This document shows, piece after piece, positions 63,101 to 64,000 of a stretch of 64,000 nt of DNA. The notes under the pieces were generated by a model. That model had not been told where the DNA came from. It did no database searches and saw nothing but the letters and a program-made list of their open reading frames with translations. Source of the DNA: Mucilaginibacter cryoferens. GTDB lineage: Bacteria; Bacteroidota; Bacteroidia; Sphingobacteriales; Sphingobacteriaceae. The translations under genes were made by a program, and so were the position numbers. Numbering within the stretch: the stretch's first letter is position 1; the number at the start of each line of letters is the position of its first letter. The stretch spans positions 62,001 to 126,000 of the forward strand of contig NZ_JACHCR010000017.1 of NCBI RefSeq assembly GCF_014205845.1, read 5' to 3'.

Positions 63101-63331
63101 ATAGGTCATATTTTCCACACCGTTAATCGCTTCTTCTAACGAAGGCGTAACAGAGCGTAAAATGGTCTCGGCATTAGCGCCGGGGTAAACGGCTGATACC
63201 AATACTGCCGGAGGGGCAATATTAGGGAACCGCTCTAAGGGGAGTTTTGTTAAACCAAGTACCCCCACAATCACCAATAATATGGAGATCACTGTTGAAA
63301 GTACCGGTCTTTCTATGAATTTCTGAAACAT
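60113..63331 (-). CDS. HAE1-family RND efflux permease (AcrB/MexB-like)
   Basis: 1072 residues, standard length for the family. Signature PVLSTVISILLVIVGVLGLTKL at the N-terminus, then 12 membrane helices and two large periplasmic loops. VVDDAIVVVEAVHAKMEDDP has the proton-relay Asp pair of helix 4, and GLLAKNAILIVEFAVQRRK the helix 10 Lys region. PVALTMSIAIIISAVNALTLSPAL is the usual segment of helix 6. A proton-driven drug or metabolite exporter. The short spacing to the adaptor gene suggests one transcript, crossing repeat arrays. Confidence 0.95.
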   Translation of the reverse strand: MFQKFIERPVLSTVISILLVIVGVLGLTKLPLERFPNIAPPAVLVSAVYPGANAETILRSVTPSLEEAINGVENMTYMTSTASNDGTLGITVYFKQGTDPDQAAVNVQNRVSQATSQLPAEVVQYGITTTKQQNSFIGAMAIYTDDPKKYDQTFVANYAQINIIPEIKRIPGVGSASIFGGVKDYSMRVWLNPGQMAAYKVTPAEVMAAIQDKNLEAAPGKFGERSNEAFEYVIKYKGKLTKPEEYQNIAIRANADGSVLHLKDVARVELGAYSYNSVSNLNGKDGIIIGIIQLAGSNANEIQIGIDKLLVKLSKDFPAGIKYNQFYRTKTDLDESINQVEHTLVEAFILVFIVVFIFLQDFRSTLIPAIAVPVAIIGTFFFMNLFGFSVNLLTLFALVLAIGIVVDDAIVVVEAVHAKMEDDPSLTPKAATTEAMKEITGAIISITLVMAAVFLPVSFMTGSTGIFYRQFALTMSIAIIISAVNALTLSPALAALFLKNKHGKDGHSAPKKGFAEKFYAGFNGGFNYMTNRYIGGLKFLIRKKWLSIGGLVLIVLATVYMVNKTKTGFIPTEDQGFVAIAVSTPSGTSLSGTNKIFKQAEEQLKTLPSARFVTALSGFNFLTQSSSPSAGVIFLLLKPNEERGAVKNIDAIQNIVRGRLGGIPGGTFFVFSFPTVPGFSNVEALDVVLQDRTNGKLDKFSGVANNFIGKLMAKPAIAYAFTSYKADYPQLQLEVDDEKANQLGVNVKDILQTMQAYFGSAQASDFNRFGKYYRVVVQADIADRTDPSAIDRVFVKNKAGENVPINTLVKLTRVYGSETASRYNLFNSIEVNAIPKPGYSSGDAIKAIQETAQEQLPTGFAYEFSGQTREEISSGGQSAIIFMLCLVFVYFLLSAQYESYILPLAVILSIPTGIFGVFVVLGLTGIENNIYVQVALIMLIGLLAKNAILIVEFAVQRRKAGYGLVQAAIEAARLRIRPIVMTSLAFVFGLFPMSIATGPSAQGNHSISIGAAGGMVSGVILGLFIIPVLFVIFQGLQEKISGVPTPTLEGHGSSTNQKGHVIDPHKVELQNN

Positions 63332-63344
63332 GATTTTATTTTTT

Positions 63345-63480
63345 AATTTCGGAACTCGGAATTTCGATTTCGGATTTACCGGGTGCTATATATCATTTCG
63401 TAATTGAACGATACAAACACTAACTAAACCTTTTACCTTTGGCCTTTCGCCCTTTACCTACATCCTAACTCTTGATTCTA
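63345..63480. repeat. Heptad-periodic intergenic arrays (copies 6a and 6b)
   Basis: Two arrays in one spacer. 6a, about 63348-63380: units ATTTCGG, AACTCGG, AATTTCG, ATTTCGG, ATTTACC. 6b, 63428-63480: CCTTTTA, CCTTTGG, CCTTTCG, CCCTTTA, CCTACAT, CCTAACT, CTTGATT. The two show different base content but the same 7-bp step. They separate the adaptor gene and the permease gene. Confidence 0.8.
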
Positions 63481-63481
63481 T

Positions 63482-64000
63482 TTATTTTACTACAGCAGCA
63501 ACTTTATCGGTAGCTTTTTGCGGGGCTATAACAGCGCCTTCTACTAAGTGGTCCATACCGCTTAACACTATCTGGTCGCCGGCTTTAAGGCCATCTTTAA
63601 CCAGGTAGTTTTCGCCGCTTTTGCCTATAATGTTGATGGCAACTTTTTTAACCTTGTTGCTATCTGCCAGTGCAAAAACAAATACTTTATCCTGCATTTC
63701 AACAGTGGCCGATTCTGGTACTATAAGTGCATCATCATGTTGTAAGCTCAGGCGTACTTTACCGGTATTACCGGCACGTAACAAACCATCTGGATTAGAA
63801 AAATTTGCCCTAATGGTGATAGCCCCGGTGTTTTTATCAAACTGACCATCTATAACATCAATTTTACCTTTCTTGGCATACTCGCTGCCATCGGCTAATA
63901 ATAATGATACCAGTGGCAGGTGCTGTAGTTTATCTTTTAAAGTTGCACCAGGATATTGTTCTTTAAAGGCCACAAAATCTTTTTCGCCTAAAGAGAAGTA
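63482..64000 (-). CDS. RND efflux periplasmic adaptor (MFP), partial
   Basis: 173 C-terminal residues; the frame stays open past the window edge, so the true N-terminus (signal, hairpin, lipoyl part) is missing. YFSLGEKDFVAFKEQYP at the edge is the start of the beta-barrel domain as in AcrA-type adaptors; TGAITIRANFSNPDGLLRAGNTGKVRL and VVLSGMDHLVEGAVI are the membrane-proximal domain. It links the permease and outer-membrane duct. First gene of the operon, then permease, then outer-membrane factor. Confidence 0.92.
   Translation of the reverse strand, partial: YFSLGEKDFVAFKEQYPGATLKDKLQHLPLVSLLLADGSEYAKKGKIDVIDGQFDKNTGAITIRANFSNPDGLLRAGNTGKVRLSLQHDDALIVPESATVEMQDKVFVFALADSNKVKKVAINIIGKSGENYLVKDGLKAGDQIVLSGMDHLVEGAVIAPQKATDKVAAVVK

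Overview
The window looks like chromosome from a Bacteroidota bacterium of the Sphingobacteriaceae (Mucilaginibacter/Pedobacter-like). Evidence: promoters of the Bacteroidota type (TTTG, about 20 nt, TAnnTTTG), few Shine-Dalgarno sites, the futalosine menaquinone route (MqnA/MqnE), many OmpA-type and beta-barrel envelope proteins, a fused TPS-TPP trehalose enzyme beside a GH15 enzyme, GH9 and GH20 polysaccharide hydrolases, and an HAE1-type RND pump. I saw no rRNA, tRNA, insertion sequence, prophage or CRISPR array. The genus is an inference; the phylum is well supported.

Layout. 1-8.9 kb: housekeeping and stress genes (partial hemF, an MFS permease, a cold-shock protein, a 1-Cys peroxiredoxin, convergent GH15 and TPS-TPP trehalose genes, a PepSY-like secreted protein, an SDR). 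9.1-11.8 kb: menaquinone genes mqnE and mqnA with a histidine phosphatase between them. 12.6-18 kb: sulfur amino acid block. A cystathionine synthase/lyase-family gene is followed by a promoter, a complete SAM-I riboswitch, a 36-codon ORF ending Met-Cys-Cys-Cys-Cys, then metY-metX-hom. 18-25.7 kb: mixed metabolism (gpmA, acetate transporter, OmpA, OsmC, SpmAB-like gate protein). 25.8-27.8 kb: an ECF sigma factor overlapping a gene whose product appears to span both membranes. 29.4-38.8 kb: a collinear polysaccharide operon (flippase, polymerase-like and ligase-like proteins, four glycosyltransferases, a nucleotidyltransferase-like protein). 38.9-49.7 kb: an unusual accessory block with two B12-binding-type radical SAM proteins, a SPASM radical SAM protein, two methyltransferases, an amidohydrolase, two glycosyltransferases and an ABC exporter. 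49.8-58.3 kb: OmpA lipoprotein, a sphingolipid delta-4-type desaturase, GH9 and GH20 hydrolases, a JmjC/cupin protein and a candidate small RNA. 58.5-64 kb: a tripartite RND efflux operon, truncated at the window edge.

The most interesting signals are: (1) the SAM-I riboswitch whose closing helix ends 7 nt before the start codon of a Cys-run leader ORF, suggesting joint SAM and cysteine control of methionine synthesis; (2) six intergenic spacers, all between co-directional genes, filled with imperfect 7-bp-periodic arrays, several folding as long inverted repeats; (3) the sigma factor and dual-membrane anti-sigma pair; (4) the radical SAM/amidohydrolase/glycosyltransferase block of unknown product; (5) a bacterial relative of the eukaryotic dihydroceramide desaturase; (6) a promoter-to-terminator candidate ncRNA of about 160 nt.
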